Positions 27,164 through 35,362 of a stretch of DNA of 51,435 nucleotides are shown here, piece by piece. The notes beneath the pieces were generated by a model. The model was given only the letters and a program-made list of their open reading frames with translations. It searched no databases and was not told the DNA's origin. The stretch is from positions 1 to 51,435 of the forward strand of contig PNKW01000014.1 of the NCBI GenBank assembly GCA_013822695.1, read 5' to 3'. A program made the position numbers and the translations under genes. Position 1 is the stretch's first letter. Every line of letters begins with the position of its first letter. This DNA comes from Erythrobacter sp. Its GTDB lineage: Bacteria; Pseudomonadota; Alphaproteobacteria; Sphingomonadales; Sphingomonadaceae.

Positions 27164-29281
27164 ATGACCGATTCGCGTTTCGATCCCGCCGTAGCCGACG
27201 GGCGCTGGCAGCGTGCCTGGGCCGAGGCCGGCACCTTCACCGCCGACAGCGACAGCCCCAAGCCCAAGAGCTACATCCTCGAGATGTTCCCCTATCCTTC
27301 GGGGCGCATTCACATGGGCCACGTGCGCAATTACACCATGGGCGACGTGCTGGCGCGCTACCAGAAGATGCGCGGGTTCGAGGTGCTGCACCCGATGGGG
27401 TGGGACGCCTTCGGGATGCCGGCCGAAAACGCCGCGATGGAAAAGGGCGTGCACCCCGGCGGCTGGACCCGCCAGAACATCGCGCAGATGAAGGCGCAAT
27501 TGCAGCGCATCGGCTTCGCGCTCGACTGGACGCGCGAATTCGCCACCTGCGACCCTGAATATTACGGCCACGAACAGGCGCTGTTCCTCGATCTGTTTGC
27601 GGCGGGGCTGGTCTACCGCAAGGAGAGCACGGTCAACTGGGACCCGGTCGACATGACCGTGCTCGCCAACGAGCAGGTGATCGACGGCAAGGGCTGGCGC
27701 TCCGGCGCGGAGGTCGAGAAGCGCAAGCTCAACCAGTGGTTCCTCAAGATCACCGACTTTGCCGATGATCTGCTGGAGGGCCTCGGCAGCCTCGAGGACT
27801 GGCCCGAGAAGGTGCGCCTGATGCAGGAGAACTGGATCGGGAAGTCGTCCGGTCTGGAGTTTTCGTTCCAAATCCTCCCCGGAACGGGGAGGGGGACCGC
27901 CGACGCAGTCGGGGGTGGTGGGGACTCTCCGCCAGCGCCGAACCATGAGGCCAATCCCCTCCACCATCCTGCGGATGGTCCCCCTCCCCGTGCCGGGGAG
28001 GATTGGTTGCCCGTCTACACCACCCGCCCCGACACGATCTTCGGTGCGAGCTTCGTTGCCGTGGCGGCAGACCATCCGATTGCGCAGTCGCTGGCGGGCG
28101 ATCCGGAGGTCGCCGCGTTCATCGAGGCGTGCAAGCGCGGCGGGACCAAGGCTGCGGAAGTCGAGACGGCCGAAAAGCTGGGCTACCGCACCGCGATTAC
28201 CGCGCGCCACCCCTTCACCGGCGCGCCTCTCCCGCTCTTCATCGCCAACTTCGTGCTGATGGAATATGGTACCGGCGCGGTGATGGGCGTGCCGGGGCAT
28301 GACCAGCGCGACTTTGAATTTGCGACCAAATACGGGTTGCCGATTGCGCGCGTGGTCGCCAGCGATCCGGCCCACGCAGACGAACCCTTCAAGGGCGAGG
28401 CCGAGGCGGGAGACGGGGTGATCGTGAACAGCGATTTCCTCGACGGCATGACGGTCGAACAGGCCAAAGCCGCCGTTATCGCCCGCGCCGAAAGCGGCGG
28501 CTGGGGCGAGGGGCGCACCGTGTGGCGCCTGCGCGACTGGGGCGTCTCGCGGCAACGCTATTGGGGGACGCCGATCCCCTTCATCCATTGCGATGCTTGC
28601 GGCGTGGTGCCGGTGCCGAAGGCGCAATTGCCCGTCACCCTGCCCGAGGATGTCAGCTTCGAGATCCCCGGCAACCCCTTGGAGCGCCATCCGACGTGGA
28701 AGCACGTCGACTGCCCCAAGTGCGGTGCAGCGGCGCGGCGCGAGACCGACACGCTCGATACCTTCGTGGACTCCTCGTGGTATTTCCTGCGCTTCGCCAG
28801 CCAGCCCGCCGACAAGCCCTTCGACCCGGAAGAGGTCGCCAAGTGGATGCCGGTGCAGCACTATATCGGCGGCATCGAGCACGCGATTCTGCACCTGCTC
28901 TACGCCCGCTTCTGGACTCGGGCGCTCGCGCAAATCGGCCAGACCGAGGTGAAGGAGCCATTCGCCGCGCTGTTCACGCAGGGGATGGTGACGCACGAGA
29001 CCTACAGCCGCATTGAGTGGACCCGCGAACGAGTGTCTATAGACGGCATCGCTGGCAACCGACACACAAGCAATCTGATCGAACTGAGCCACGACGAAGT
29101 CGAACATCGCGACGGAGAGTGGTTTGAGATTGCAACGGGTCTGCCTGTTCGCTCAAGAGTTTCCTATTTTTCTCCAAACGACGTGATCTTCGATCAGGGG
29201 GAAATCTACCGATCGTCGTTGCGTGCCGGTGGTCCAAAGCAGCAACGGCAAATGCGACGGCTGAACGATATGCATATCTGA
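27164..29281 (+). CDS. leuS: Leucyl-tRNA synthetase, N-terminal part of a split or frameshifted gene
   Basis: 705 residues from ATG 27164. The class I motif is [15 protein letters not shown]. The editing domain holds [20 protein letters not shown] and [20 protein letters not shown], intact. A zinc-ribbon-like pair CDACG/CPKCG follows, then [16 protein letters not shown] and the anticodon-side [10 protein letters not shown]. Two oddities: a 134-bp palindromic repeat is read in frame between EFSF and the TTRPDT region, adding some 40 Gly/Pro-rich residues. After HETYSR comes an A+T-richer stretch of about 90 codons ending in a TGA at 29279, and KMSKS lies in another frame downstream. No second leuS is in the window, so this locus should supply an essential enzyme unless a copy exists elsewhere. 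Confidence 0.85.
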   Translation: MTDSRFDPAVADGRWQRAWAEAGTFTADSDSPKPKSYILEMFPYPSGRIHMGHVRNYTMGDVLARYQKMRGFEVLHPMGWDAFGMPAENAAMEKGVHPGGWTRQNIAQMKAQLQRIGFALDWTREFATCDPEYYGHEQALFLDLFAAGLVYRKESTVNWDPVDMTVLANEQVIDGKGWRSGAEVEKRKLNQWFLKITDFADDLLEGLGSLEDWPEKVRLMQENWIGKSSGLEFSFQILPGTGRGTADAVGGGGDSPPAPNHEANPLHHPADGPPPRAGEDWLPVYTTRPDTIFGASFVAVAADHPIAQSLAGDPEVAAFIEACKRGGTKAAEVETAEKLGYRTAITARHPFTGAPLPLFIANFVLMEYGTGAVMGVPGHDQRDFEFATKYGLPIARVVASDPAHADEPFKGEAEAGDGVIVNSDFLDGMTVEQAKAAVIARAESGGWGEGRTVWRLRDWGVSRQRYWGTPIPFIHCDACGVVPVPKAQLPVTLPEDVSFEIPGNPLERHPTWKHVDCPKCGAAARRETDTLDTFVDSSWYFLRFASQPADKPFDPEEVAKWMPVQHYIGGIEHAILHLLYARFWTRALAQIGQTEVKEPFAALFTQGMVTHETYSRIEWTRERVSIDGIAGNRHTSNLIELSHDEVEHRDGEWFEIATGLPVRSRVSYFSPNDVIFDQGEIYRSSLRAGGPKQQRQMRRLNDMHI
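27871..28004. repeat. 134-bp palindromic element inserted in frame in leuS
   Basis: Terminal inverted repeats of 28 bp (27871-27898 and 27977-28004) match at 27 positions. Each arm starts AATCCTCCCCGG, continues with ACGGGGAGGGGGACC, and is itself a small palindrome. The interior holds a further imperfect pair (GTGGTGGGGA and TCCCCTCCAC). This CCTCCCCG/CGGGGAGG type of repeat is a known style of sphingomonad intergenic element. Here it is translated as part of the LeuS editing domain. It has no coding capacity of its own. Confidence 0.85.
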
Positions 29282-29313
29282 AGGGCACCTCACAGCGACT
29301 TGCCATCGGCCGC

Positions 29314-30012
29314 GTGATAAAAATGTCGAAGTCGAAAAAGAACGTCGTCGACCCCGATGCGATCATCGCCCGCCACGGCGCGGATGCGGTGCGCTGGTTC
29401 ATGCTCTCCGACAGCCCGCCCGAGCGCGACTTGCCGTGGTCCGACGCCGGGATCGAAGGCTGCGCGCGCTTCGTCCAGCGGCTGTGGCGGCTGTTCGGGC
29501 AAGTCGGCGCAGGCGGGGCCGGGGCCGATGCGGAATATGACAAGGCGCTGGACCGCAGGCTCCACCAGACCGTCGCGGCGGTCGCCGAGGATATCGAGGC
29601 GCTGAGCTTCAACAAGGCCGTCGCCCGCATCTACGAACTGGTCGGCGCGGTCGAGAAAGCGCCGCTCTCCTCCACCCGCTCCGACGCGATCCGCAAGCTC
29701 GCCATTCTCGTCTCGCCGATGATGCCGCACCTCGCCGAAGAGGCGCGCGCCACCTACGGGCTCGGGATCGGACTGGTGGCCGAGTCCGCATGGCCCACCG
29801 TCGATCCCGCGCTGCTGGTCGATGATGAGGTCACCATCGCGATCCAGCACATGGGCAAGCTGCGCGACACCGTCACCGCGCCGAAGGGGGCTTCCAAGGA
29901 AGACCTCGAGGCGCTGGCGCTGGCGTCGGCCAACCTGCAACGCTCGCTCGACGGCGCGGCGGTGCGCAAGGTCATTGTCGTGGCCGACCGATTGGTGAAT
30001 ATCGTCACCTGA
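29314..30012 (+). CDS. leuS: Leucyl-tRNA synthetase, C-terminal part (KMSKS loop and anticodon-binding domain)
   Basis: 232 residues from GTG 29314; the frame is open back to 29128, reading [14 protein letters not shown] before the start codon. It begins with the KMSKS loop (IKMSKSKKNVVDPDAIIARH), then GADAVRWFMLSDSPPERDLP, the tRNA anticodon-binding helical domain (CARFVQRLWRLFGQVG), and the C-terminal domain (VTIAIQHMGKLRDTVTAPKG). All of this is normal LeuS. The frame is -1 relative to the upstream part, so one frameshift within 29128-29281 would join them. No ribosome site precedes the GTG, which argues against a separate protein. The TGA overlaps the lptE ATG (TGATG). Confidence 0.8.
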   Translation: MIKMSKSKKNVVDPDAIIARHGADAVRWFMLSDSPPERDLPWSDAGIEGCARFVQRLWRLFGQVGAGGAGADAEYDKALDRRLHQTVAAVAEDIEALSFNKAVARIYELVGAVEKAPLSSTRSDAIRKLAILVSPMMPHLAEEARATYGLGIGLVAESAWPTVDPALLVDDEVTIAIQHMGKLRDTVTAPKGASKEDLEALALASANLQRSLDGAAVRKVIVVADRLVNIVT

Positions 30013-30536
30013 TGCCCCAAGCTCCCCGACTCCTTCTTGCCCTTGCGGCCTTGCTGGCCCTTTCCGCCTGCGGCCTCACGCCGATGTATGCAGGCGGCAC
30101 GCAGTCGGCCTCGGCGCAGGGGCTGGCGGCGGTCGATATCCCCGCGATCGAGGGACGCGGGGGCTGGCTGGTCAAGAACGCTTTGGAAGCGCGGCTCGGC
30201 GTCGCCGGGGAGGCGACCCCGCGCTACCGGCTCGACGTGCGGCTCGACGATTCGCTCGAGGCACTGGGCGTCCTCAACGACGACACCATCAGCCGCGAAC
30301 GCCGCATCCTGCGCGCGCGGTATCAGCTGGTCGATCTGGCGAGCGGTGCGGTGCTGCTCGATGCCACAGCCGGCTCGGACGCGGGGATCGATGTGGTCTC
30401 CAGCGAATATGCCACCATCGCCGCCGAGCAGAAGGCGCTGGAGAACCTCGCGCTCGAAGTTGCCGACCGGATGGCGACCCAGATCGCCGTTACGCTCAGG
30501 GCGCAGGGCGGCGCGCAGGCCGCGCAGGGCCAGTGA
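30012..30536 (+). CDS. lptE: LPS-assembly lipoprotein LptE
   Basis: 174 residues. The signal LLLALAALLALSACG gives a lipidated Cys 20, followed by GLTPMYAGG, the alphaproteobacterial LptE start. The core (RYRLDVRLDDSLEALGVLND, ISRERRILRARYQLVDLASG, AVLLDATAGSDAGIDVVSSE) fits the family, which plugs the LptD barrel in the outer membrane and helps place LPS. It sits between leuS and holA, the standard order, with TGATG and GTGA overlaps on the two sides. LptA and LptC are encoded at 33378-34636. Confidence 0.9.
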   Translation: MPQAPRLLLALAALLALSACGLTPMYAGGTQSASAQGLAAVDIPAIEGRGGWLVKNALEARLGVAGEATPRYRLDVRLDDSLEALGVLNDDTISRERRILRARYQLVDLASGAVLLDATAGSDAGIDVVSSEYATIAAEQKALENLALEVADRMATQIAVTLRAQGGAQAAQGQ

Positions 30537-31597
30537 AAGCGACCCAGAGGGATTTTCTGCGCGGCGTTCCGGCGGGCGCGGCCTCCTGCCGCATCTTCTT
30601 CTTCTGCGGCCCGGACGAGGCCGGGGCCAACGCCGCCGCCCAGCGCCTGGCCGCCGCGCTCCCCGATCCGGGCGAGCGGATCGAGCTCGCCGGCGCGCAG
30701 CTCAAGGGCGATCCCGCGCTGCTGGGTGACGAGGCGCGCTCGGCCTCGCTGTTCGGCGGCAGCCGCCACATCTGGGTGCGCGCCACCGGCGATGAGGCGC
30801 ATGACGCGCTCCAGATCCTGATCGAGACCGGCGAGGCCGGGGCAGGCGAGGCTGCCCCGGTGATCATCGTCGCCACCAGCGCCACCGACAAGTCGCGCAC
30901 CGCCAAGCTGCTGGAAAAGCGCAAGGATGCGCTGGTCGCGATGTTCTACCAGCCGGAGTTGAAGGACGCCGCGCAGGCGGTGCGGGGGATGGCCGATGCG
31001 GCCGGACTGCGGCTGGGCGGCGACCTTGCCGAACGGATCGCGCGCGCCGCCGGGCTCGACGTGCGCCTCGCCCAGTCGGAGATCGACAAGCTTGCGCTCT
31101 ATGTGGGCGCCGATCCCCAGGCCCCGCGCCCCGCCACCCCGGAAGATCACGCGGCGATCGGCGCGGCGACCGAGGAGGACGGCTTTGCCCCGCTGGTCAA
31201 CGCCGTGCTCGGCGGGGAGCTGGGCAGGATCGCGCCCGAGGTCAGGCGGATGCGCGAGCTCGGCCTCAACCCGGTCGGCGTCGCGCTGGCGCTCGAACGG
31301 CGGGCCGCGCAGCTGGCGCAGATCGCAGCCTTTCTCGGCCCACGCGGCAGCTTCGAGCAGATCGACAAGGGGGCCGAGATGCGGCTCGGCATTTTCTTCC
31401 GCGAAAAGCGCGACATTGCGCAGCAATACAAGCGCTGGAGCCAGCCCGCTGCACGCGGCGCGCGCGAGACCCGGCTCGACCGGCTGATCCCGCGCCTCAC
31501 CGCACTGCACCGCAACCTTATCGCCAACAGTCAGGCGGCCGAGCTGTTGCTGGCGCAGGAATTGGCGGAAATTGGCCGTTTTGCTGCGAAGCGTTAG
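30533..31597 (+). CDS. holA: DNA polymerase III subunit delta
   Basis: 354 residues from GTG 30533, overlapping the lptE stop by 4 bp. HolA is part of the clamp loader that opens and loads the beta clamp. Visible features are FFFCGPDEAGANAAAQRLAA at the N-terminus (vestigial nucleotide-binding fold), LFGGSRHIWVRATGDEAHDA, IVATSATDKSRTAKLLEKRK, LRLGGDLAERIARAAGLDVR and LAQSEIDKLALYVGAD, and the C-terminal collar helices. It is the last gene of the leuS cluster; a weak intrinsic terminator follows. Confidence 0.93.
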   Translation: MKATQRDFLRGVPAGAASCRIFFFCGPDEAGANAAAQRLAAALPDPGERIELAGAQLKGDPALLGDEARSASLFGGSRHIWVRATGDEAHDALQILIETGEAGAGEAAPVIIVATSATDKSRTAKLLEKRKDALVAMFYQPELKDAAQAVRGMADAAGLRLGGDLAERIARAAGLDVRLAQSEIDKLALYVGADPQAPRPATPEDHAAIGAATEEDGFAPLVNAVLGGELGRIAPEVRRMRELGLNPVGVALALERRAAQLAQIAAFLGPRGSFEQIDKGAEMRLGIFFREKRDIAQQYKRWSQPAARGARETRLDRLIPRLTALHRNLIANSQAAELLLAQELAEIGRFAAKR

Positions 31598-31626
31598 CAA
31601 AATGTGACAAGCTGTTTTTCGCAGTC

Positions 31627-31643
31627 GCACAATGTGCTTTTTT
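31627..31643 (+). terminator. Weak intrinsic terminator after holA
   Basis: GCAC, a 3-base loop AAT, GTGC, then six T residues, 30 bp after the holA stop. The stem is only 4 bp, so efficiency is doubtful, but the T-run is rare in this GC-rich DNA. Confidence 0.35.
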
Positions 31644-31705
31644 CTATGTCATAAACCTGTTCTAAACCACACTCCGCAAGGGTCGCTCCTTTGGGGAAGG
31701 GCCTA

Positions 31706-33109
31706 ATGAACCGCGCAACGCCGAAACTGCTGGATGCGATACGCCACCAGTCCGTCGAGAGCAGGGTCGCCCCCTCGCTCGAGCGCCGTCGGCTGCGGGC
31801 CTATGCGACGATGCTGCTGGTCGATGGCGCGCTGTTCCATTTCTGCTTCGCGCTGGCCGCGCTGATCTGGGAAGGGGTGTGGGCACAGAACCGCGCCATG
31901 ATCACCGCGCAGGTGATGCTGCCGGCGTTTTTCACGATCGCGCTCTATAACGGCACCTACGGCGTCAAGGCGCTCGATAGCTGGATGTTCGCTTCACGCA
32001 AGGCGCTAATCGCGCTCGCGATTTCGGCGGCGCTGATCAATTTCGTCGGCTTTTACACCAAGTCGAACGATGAATTCTCGCGCGGGGTGACAACGCTCGG
32101 CCTGCTGCTGACGGCGGTGCTGATCGTCTCGCTGCGCCGCGTGGTGGCAATCATCATAAGGGCGCGCTGGGGCGGGCGGGTGACCAACCGTCTGGTGATC
32201 GAAGACGGTGGACCCAGTTTCGTCTTCGAGGGCGCGGATCGCATTTCGGCCGCCGACTACAACCTTGATCCCGGCAGCCATGATCCCTTCATGCTCGACC
32301 GCCTTGGCAAGCTGTTGCACAACCAGGACCAGGTGGTGGTGAGCTGCCCGCAGGAGCGTCGGCAGGACTGGGCTTTTCTGCTCAAGTGCTCCGGGGTCTA
32401 TGGCGAGATCGTCAGCGAGCCCGCGCATGTGCTGGGCGCGGTCGGCGTGCACCGCTATGACGAGCTCGACCGCACCACGCTGGTGGTCTCGACCGGCCCG
32501 CTCGGCCTGCGCGCGCGCATCCTCAAGCGCGTCTTCGACGTCGTGGTGGCGCTGGGCGGGCTGATCGCGCTTTCACCGCTGCTCCTGGTGATTGCGGTGC
32601 TGATCAAGCTCGAGGACGGCGGCCCGGTGCTGTTCATCCAGCGCCGCCTCGGCCGCGGCAACCAGTTCTTCGACATGTTCAAGTTCCGCTCGATGCGCGA
32701 GGAGAAGCTCGATCACGAAGGCAACCGTTCGGCCTCGCGCGACGATGACCGCATCACCCGGATCGGTGCCTTCATCCGCCGCACCAGCATCGATGAGCTT
32801 CCGCAGCTGCTCAACGTGCTGAAGGGCGACATGTCGATTGTCGGCCCGCGCCCGCATGCGCTTGGGTCACGGGCGAACAACAAGTATTTCTGGGACATCG
32901 ACCGCCAGTACTGGCAGCGCCACTGCCTCAAGCCGGGGCTGACCGGCCTTGCGCAGGTGCGCGGCCACCGCGGCGCGACCGAGCACGAGAAGGACCTCAC
33001 CGACCGGCTCCAGTCCGACCTCGAATATATCGCGGGCTGGTCGCTGCGGCGCGACATCACCATCGTGGTGCGCACCGCGATGGTGCTGACCCACAAGAAC
33101 GCGTTTTAG
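31706..33109 (+). CDS. Polyprenyl-phosphate sugar-1-phosphate transferase (exopolysaccharide initiation)
   Basis: 467 residues from ATG 31706, with GGGGAAGG upstream. The N-terminal half has about four membrane helices (MLLVDGALFHFCFALAALIW, MITAQVMLPAFFTIALYNGT and others) and a CoA-binding-like soluble part. A fifth helix (VVVALGGLIALSPLLLVIAV) precedes the catalytic domain (PF02397): FIQRRLGRGNQFFDMFKFRS, RRTSIDELPQLLNVLKGDMS, IVGPRPHA, CLKPGLTGLAQVRGHRG. Such enzymes place the first sugar phosphate on undecaprenyl phosphate to start capsule or EPS units. No glycosyltransferase cluster is next to it. Its TAG stop forms the left edge of the inverted-repeat element. Confidence 0.92.
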   Translation: MNRATPKLLDAIRHQSVESRVAPSLERRRLRAYATMLLVDGALFHFCFALAALIWEGVWAQNRAMITAQVMLPAFFTIALYNGTYGVKALDSWMFASRKALIALAISAALINFVGFYTKSNDEFSRGVTTLGLLLTAVLIVSLRRVVAIIIRARWGGRVTNRLVIEDGGPSFVFEGADRISAADYNLDPGSHDPFMLDRLGKLLHNQDQVVVSCPQERRQDWAFLLKCSGVYGEIVSEPAHVLGAVGVHRYDELDRTTLVVSTGPLGLRARILKRVFDVVVALGGLIALSPLLLVIAVLIKLEDGGPVLFIQRRLGRGNQFFDMFKFRSMREEKLDHEGNRSASRDDDRITRIGAFIRRTSIDELPQLLNVLKGDMSIVGPRPHALGSRANNKYFWDIDRQYWQRHCLKPGLTGLAQVRGHRGATEHEKDLTDRLQSDLEYIAGWSLRRDITIVVRTAMVLTHKNAF

Positions 33110-33376
33110 AGCACTTTCCGGCCATTCTGATCCGCCCTGATCGCGTCAGGAAGCCCGCTGGATAGGAGTGGTCCGCAGCAGGGGCTGGTTGCCCCTGCAA
33201 GGGCCGCGACGCAGCCAGCGGGCTTCCTGACGCGACCCCGGAGGGGCGGGCCGCTTTTGGCCCACCACCACGTCGATCGTCGGTCACTATGCTTTGGCAT
33301 GGCTCCCTCCTCTCTCCTCGTGCTGAGCCAAAATCGGCTCCGTCAGGGCGGATCAGAATGGCCGGAAAGTGCTCTA
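33107..33376. mobile_element. MITE-like element, 32-bp perfect terminal inverted repeats flanked by TA
   Basis: Arms at 33109-33140 and 33343-33374 are exact inverted copies, starting GAGCACTTTCCGGCCATTCT and ending CGCCCTGA. Each end is bordered by TA, the target duplication of IS630/Tc1-mariner-type transposons. Inside is a second exact inverted pair of 21 bp (33141-33161 and 33215-33235, core AGGAAGCCCGCTGG), which itself encloses an 8-bp hairpin (GCAGGGGC, loop TGGTT, GCCCCTGC, 33178-33198). There is no transposase gene, so it is non-autonomous. It lies between two convergent genes, and its left TA supplies the first two bases of the upstream gene's stop codon. Confidence 0.8.
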
Positions 33377-33377
33377 G

Positions 33378-33971
33378 CTAGTTCTTCTTGTCGCTCTGCG
33401 GCACCGCGAAGGTGCCCGTGACGCGGCCGCGGCCCGAGGGCGTTCCCGGCGTGGCCGCAGACCCGCCCGCCGCGCTGCCGTCGACGGTCGAAAGCCCGCT
33501 GTCGAGGTCGATCACCAGCCGCCCGCCGTTCAATGTGTCGCTGCCGCGGCGCAGCGCGACGTTGCCGGCCATGGTGATGATCCGGCGATTGAAGTCATAG
33601 ACCGCATTGTCGCCGCTCGCACGCTCGTCGCCGCGGGTGATGATCACGCCGCCGGTGGCGGTGATGCGCTGGATTTCGAGCTGGCCGCCGGCGTCGGTGA
33701 AGTTGACCAGCATCCGGTCCGACTGGACGGTGAGACCCGCCTGGGTGACGATCACCCCGCCGCTGGCGATCGCCTGGTTGGCGCGATCGTCGAGCAGGAA
33801 CTTGCCCGCGTCATAGGTCACCGGCGCGCGCGAATCGTGGCGGGCGATGCCCTGCGCGGCGAGGTTCATGCCTCCCGCCAGCGCCGCGGTGAGGGCAAAC
33901 CCGCCGATCCCCCAGACGAGGGCGAGGCGGGCGAGCGGGGTTCGGGGGTTGGTGGTCGTCGTGTCAGGCAT
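33378..33971 (-). CDS. lptA: LPS transport periplasmic protein LptA
   Basis: 197 residues from ATG 33971; a GTG one codon earlier is also in frame but is too close to the ribosome site. An N-terminal membrane/signal segment (RLALVWGIGGFALTAALAGG) is followed by the OstA/LptA beta-jellyroll: DAGKFLLDDRANQAIASGGV, VQSDRMLVNFTDAGGQLEIQ, ITATGGVIITRGDERASGDN and AVYDFNRRIITMAGNVALRR. The last 35 residues are Gly/Pro/Ser-rich. LptA forms the bridge that carries LPS across the periplasm. It overlaps lptC upstream. Its stop lies only a few bases from the MITE-like element. Confidence 0.88.
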   Translation of the reverse strand: MPDTTTTNPRTPLARLALVWGIGGFALTAALAGGMNLAAQGIARHDSRAPVTYDAGKFLLDDRANQAIASGGVIVTQAGLTVQSDRMLVNFTDAGGQLEIQRITATGGVIITRGDERASGDNAVYDFNRRIITMAGNVALRRGSDTLNGGRLVIDLDSGLSTVDGSAAGGSAATPGTPSGRGRVTGTFAVPQSDKKN

Positions 33972-34636
33972 CACGGCATCCTCAGCTGACCGGGAATCAT
34001 GGTGAAGCGGGCATTGCCCTCGAGCGTGATCGTGCGCGCGCCCAGATCGGCACGCATCGTGTTGGCGGAAAAGGTGCCAGCCGGAATTTCGCCCTCAACC
34101 CCGGCATTGCCGCGCAAGGTGCGCGACTTGAGGTCGACCGAAACGCCGCTCGCCGTCATCCGGTAACCGTCCGAGGTGGTCAGGCGGACCGGCCCGTTCA
34201 CCGCGACGGTTTCTCGGGCAATATTGTAGATGCCGCCATCGGCACTCAGGCGTGCTGGCCCCTCGGTCAGCAGCAGCTGCGCGACGAGATCCTGCATCCG
34301 CACCAGCCCTTCGGCGCTCGAACGCTGCACCGCCTCGCCCGCCAGCACCGAGAACGGCCGTCCCTGGTTGTCGCGCCCGCGATACATGGCGTTGTCGACC
34401 GACAGCCGTTCGTCGATCAGCGCGACCTTGTTGCGATCGAGCAGGAAGCTGACCTCGCCGCGCGGGCTCAAGGGCGTGATCACCATCAGCGCGGCGAGCA
34501 CCCCCACCCCCATCGGCAGGACCCGCGCAAGCACGCGCACCAGCCGGTCGTGCGAACCGCCGGGCGCGGCAAAATGCTGCCGCCGGCTGCGAAGCGCGCG
34601 CGCTTCAGAGGTTTCGATGGCTTGCTCGGGGGCCAT
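33971..34636 (-). CDS. lptC: LPS export inner-membrane protein LptC
   Basis: 221 residues. One transmembrane helix near residues 35-55 (VLARVLPMGVGVLAALMVIT) is followed by a periplasmic LptC domain: EVSFLLDRNKVALIDERLSV, RPFSVLAGEAVQRSSAEGLV, ADGGIYNIARETVAVNGPVR and VDLKSRTLRGNAGVEGEIPA. LptC receives LPS from LptBFG and passes it to LptA, encoded directly downstream with overlapping stop and start. ATG 34636 is 24 bp after the rnd stop, so rnd-lptC-lptA is likely one transcript, the usual order in sphingomonads. Confidence 0.9.
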   Translation of the reverse strand: MAPEQAIETSEARALRSRRQHFAAPGGSHDRLVRVLARVLPMGVGVLAALMVITPLSPRGEVSFLLDRNKVALIDERLSVDNAMYRGRDNQGRPFSVLAGEAVQRSSAEGLVRMQDLVAQLLLTEGPARLSADGGIYNIARETVAVNGPVRLTTSDGYRMTASGVSVDLKSRTLRGNAGVEGEIPAGTFSANTMRADLGARTITLEGNARFTMIPGQLRMP

Positions 34637-34660
34637 GGGGAGCGTGTGCCTCGGGCGTCC

Positions 34661-35281
34661 TTACATGTGGCTGAAGATGTCGTTCTCGGCCCAGCCGGCG
34701 ATGTCGAGCAGCGCGCGGGTGGGGAGGAATTCGAAGCACGCCTGCGCCATCGCGGTGCGCCCCTCGCGCTCGAGCCGCAGGCTGAGCTCGGCGCGCAGGC
34801 GGTGGAGATAGCGCACGTCGCTCGCGGCGTAATCGCGCTGCGGATCGGTGATCACCGGCCCGCCCCAGTCGGAGGATTGCTGCTGCTTAGACAGCGATTC
34901 GCCGAGCAGCTCCTCGACAAGGTTCTTGAGGCCGTGGCGGTCAGTATAGGTGCGGATCAGCTTGCTCGCGATCTTGGTGCAGAACACCGGCCCCGCCATC
35001 ACGCCGAGGTAGTAGTGGATCGCAGCGAGATCGAAGCGCGCGAAGTGGTAGATCTTCTCGCGCGCAGGATCGCCGAGGATCGCCTTCAAGTTGGGCGCAT
35101 CGTAGCTGCTGCCCGGACTGAAGCGCACCAGATGCTCGTCGCCGCTGCCGTCGGAAATCTGCACCACGCACAGTCGGTCGCGCATGGTGACGAGGCCCAT
35201 GGTCTCGGTATCGACCGCGAGCGCGGTGCTGCCGACAAGGACGCCTGCGGGCAGGTCTTCTTCGTGGAAATGAACAGCCAT
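34661..35281 (-). CDS. Ribonuclease D-type 3'-5' exonuclease
   Basis: 206 residues from ATG 35281. This is the short, alphaproteobacterial form with only the DEDDy exonuclease domain and no HRDC domain. The motifs are ALAVDTETMGL (first two acids), IYHFARFDLAAIHYYLGVMA (third acid), and QRDYAASDVRYLHRLRAELS (Tyr-x3-Asp). It trims RNA 3' ends. Longer in-frame starts run into the divergent udg gene and are rejected. It probably heads an rnd-lptC-lptA transcript. The 81-bp gap to udg must hold both promoters. Confidence 0.88.
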   Translation of the reverse strand: MAVHFHEEDLPAGVLVGSTALAVDTETMGLVTMRDRLCVVQISDGSGDEHLVRFSPGSSYDAPNLKAILGDPAREKIYHFARFDLAAIHYYLGVMAGPVFCTKIASKLIRTYTDRHGLKNLVEELLGESLSKQQQSSDWGGPVITDPQRDYAASDVRYLHRLRAELSLRLEREGRTAMAQACFEFLPTRALLDIAGWAENDIFSHM

Positions 35282-35362
35282 AGGCCCTCGCCCTACGCGC
35301 ATTGGGGAAAGAGGGGAAGGGGCCAGTGGCGCGTGCAGGCGGGCTGGCCTAGCCTTGCGGTC

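Noticed and set aside
29128..29281. Programmed -1 ribosomal frameshift in leuS
   Set aside because: No clear X-XXY-YYZ slippery site with a downstream structure was found; a homopolymer base-call error or a real mutation is simpler. Kept only as one option in the finding.
33107..33376. Complete insertion sequence
   Set aside because: There is no transposase reading frame between the inverted ends; it is a non-autonomous element at most.
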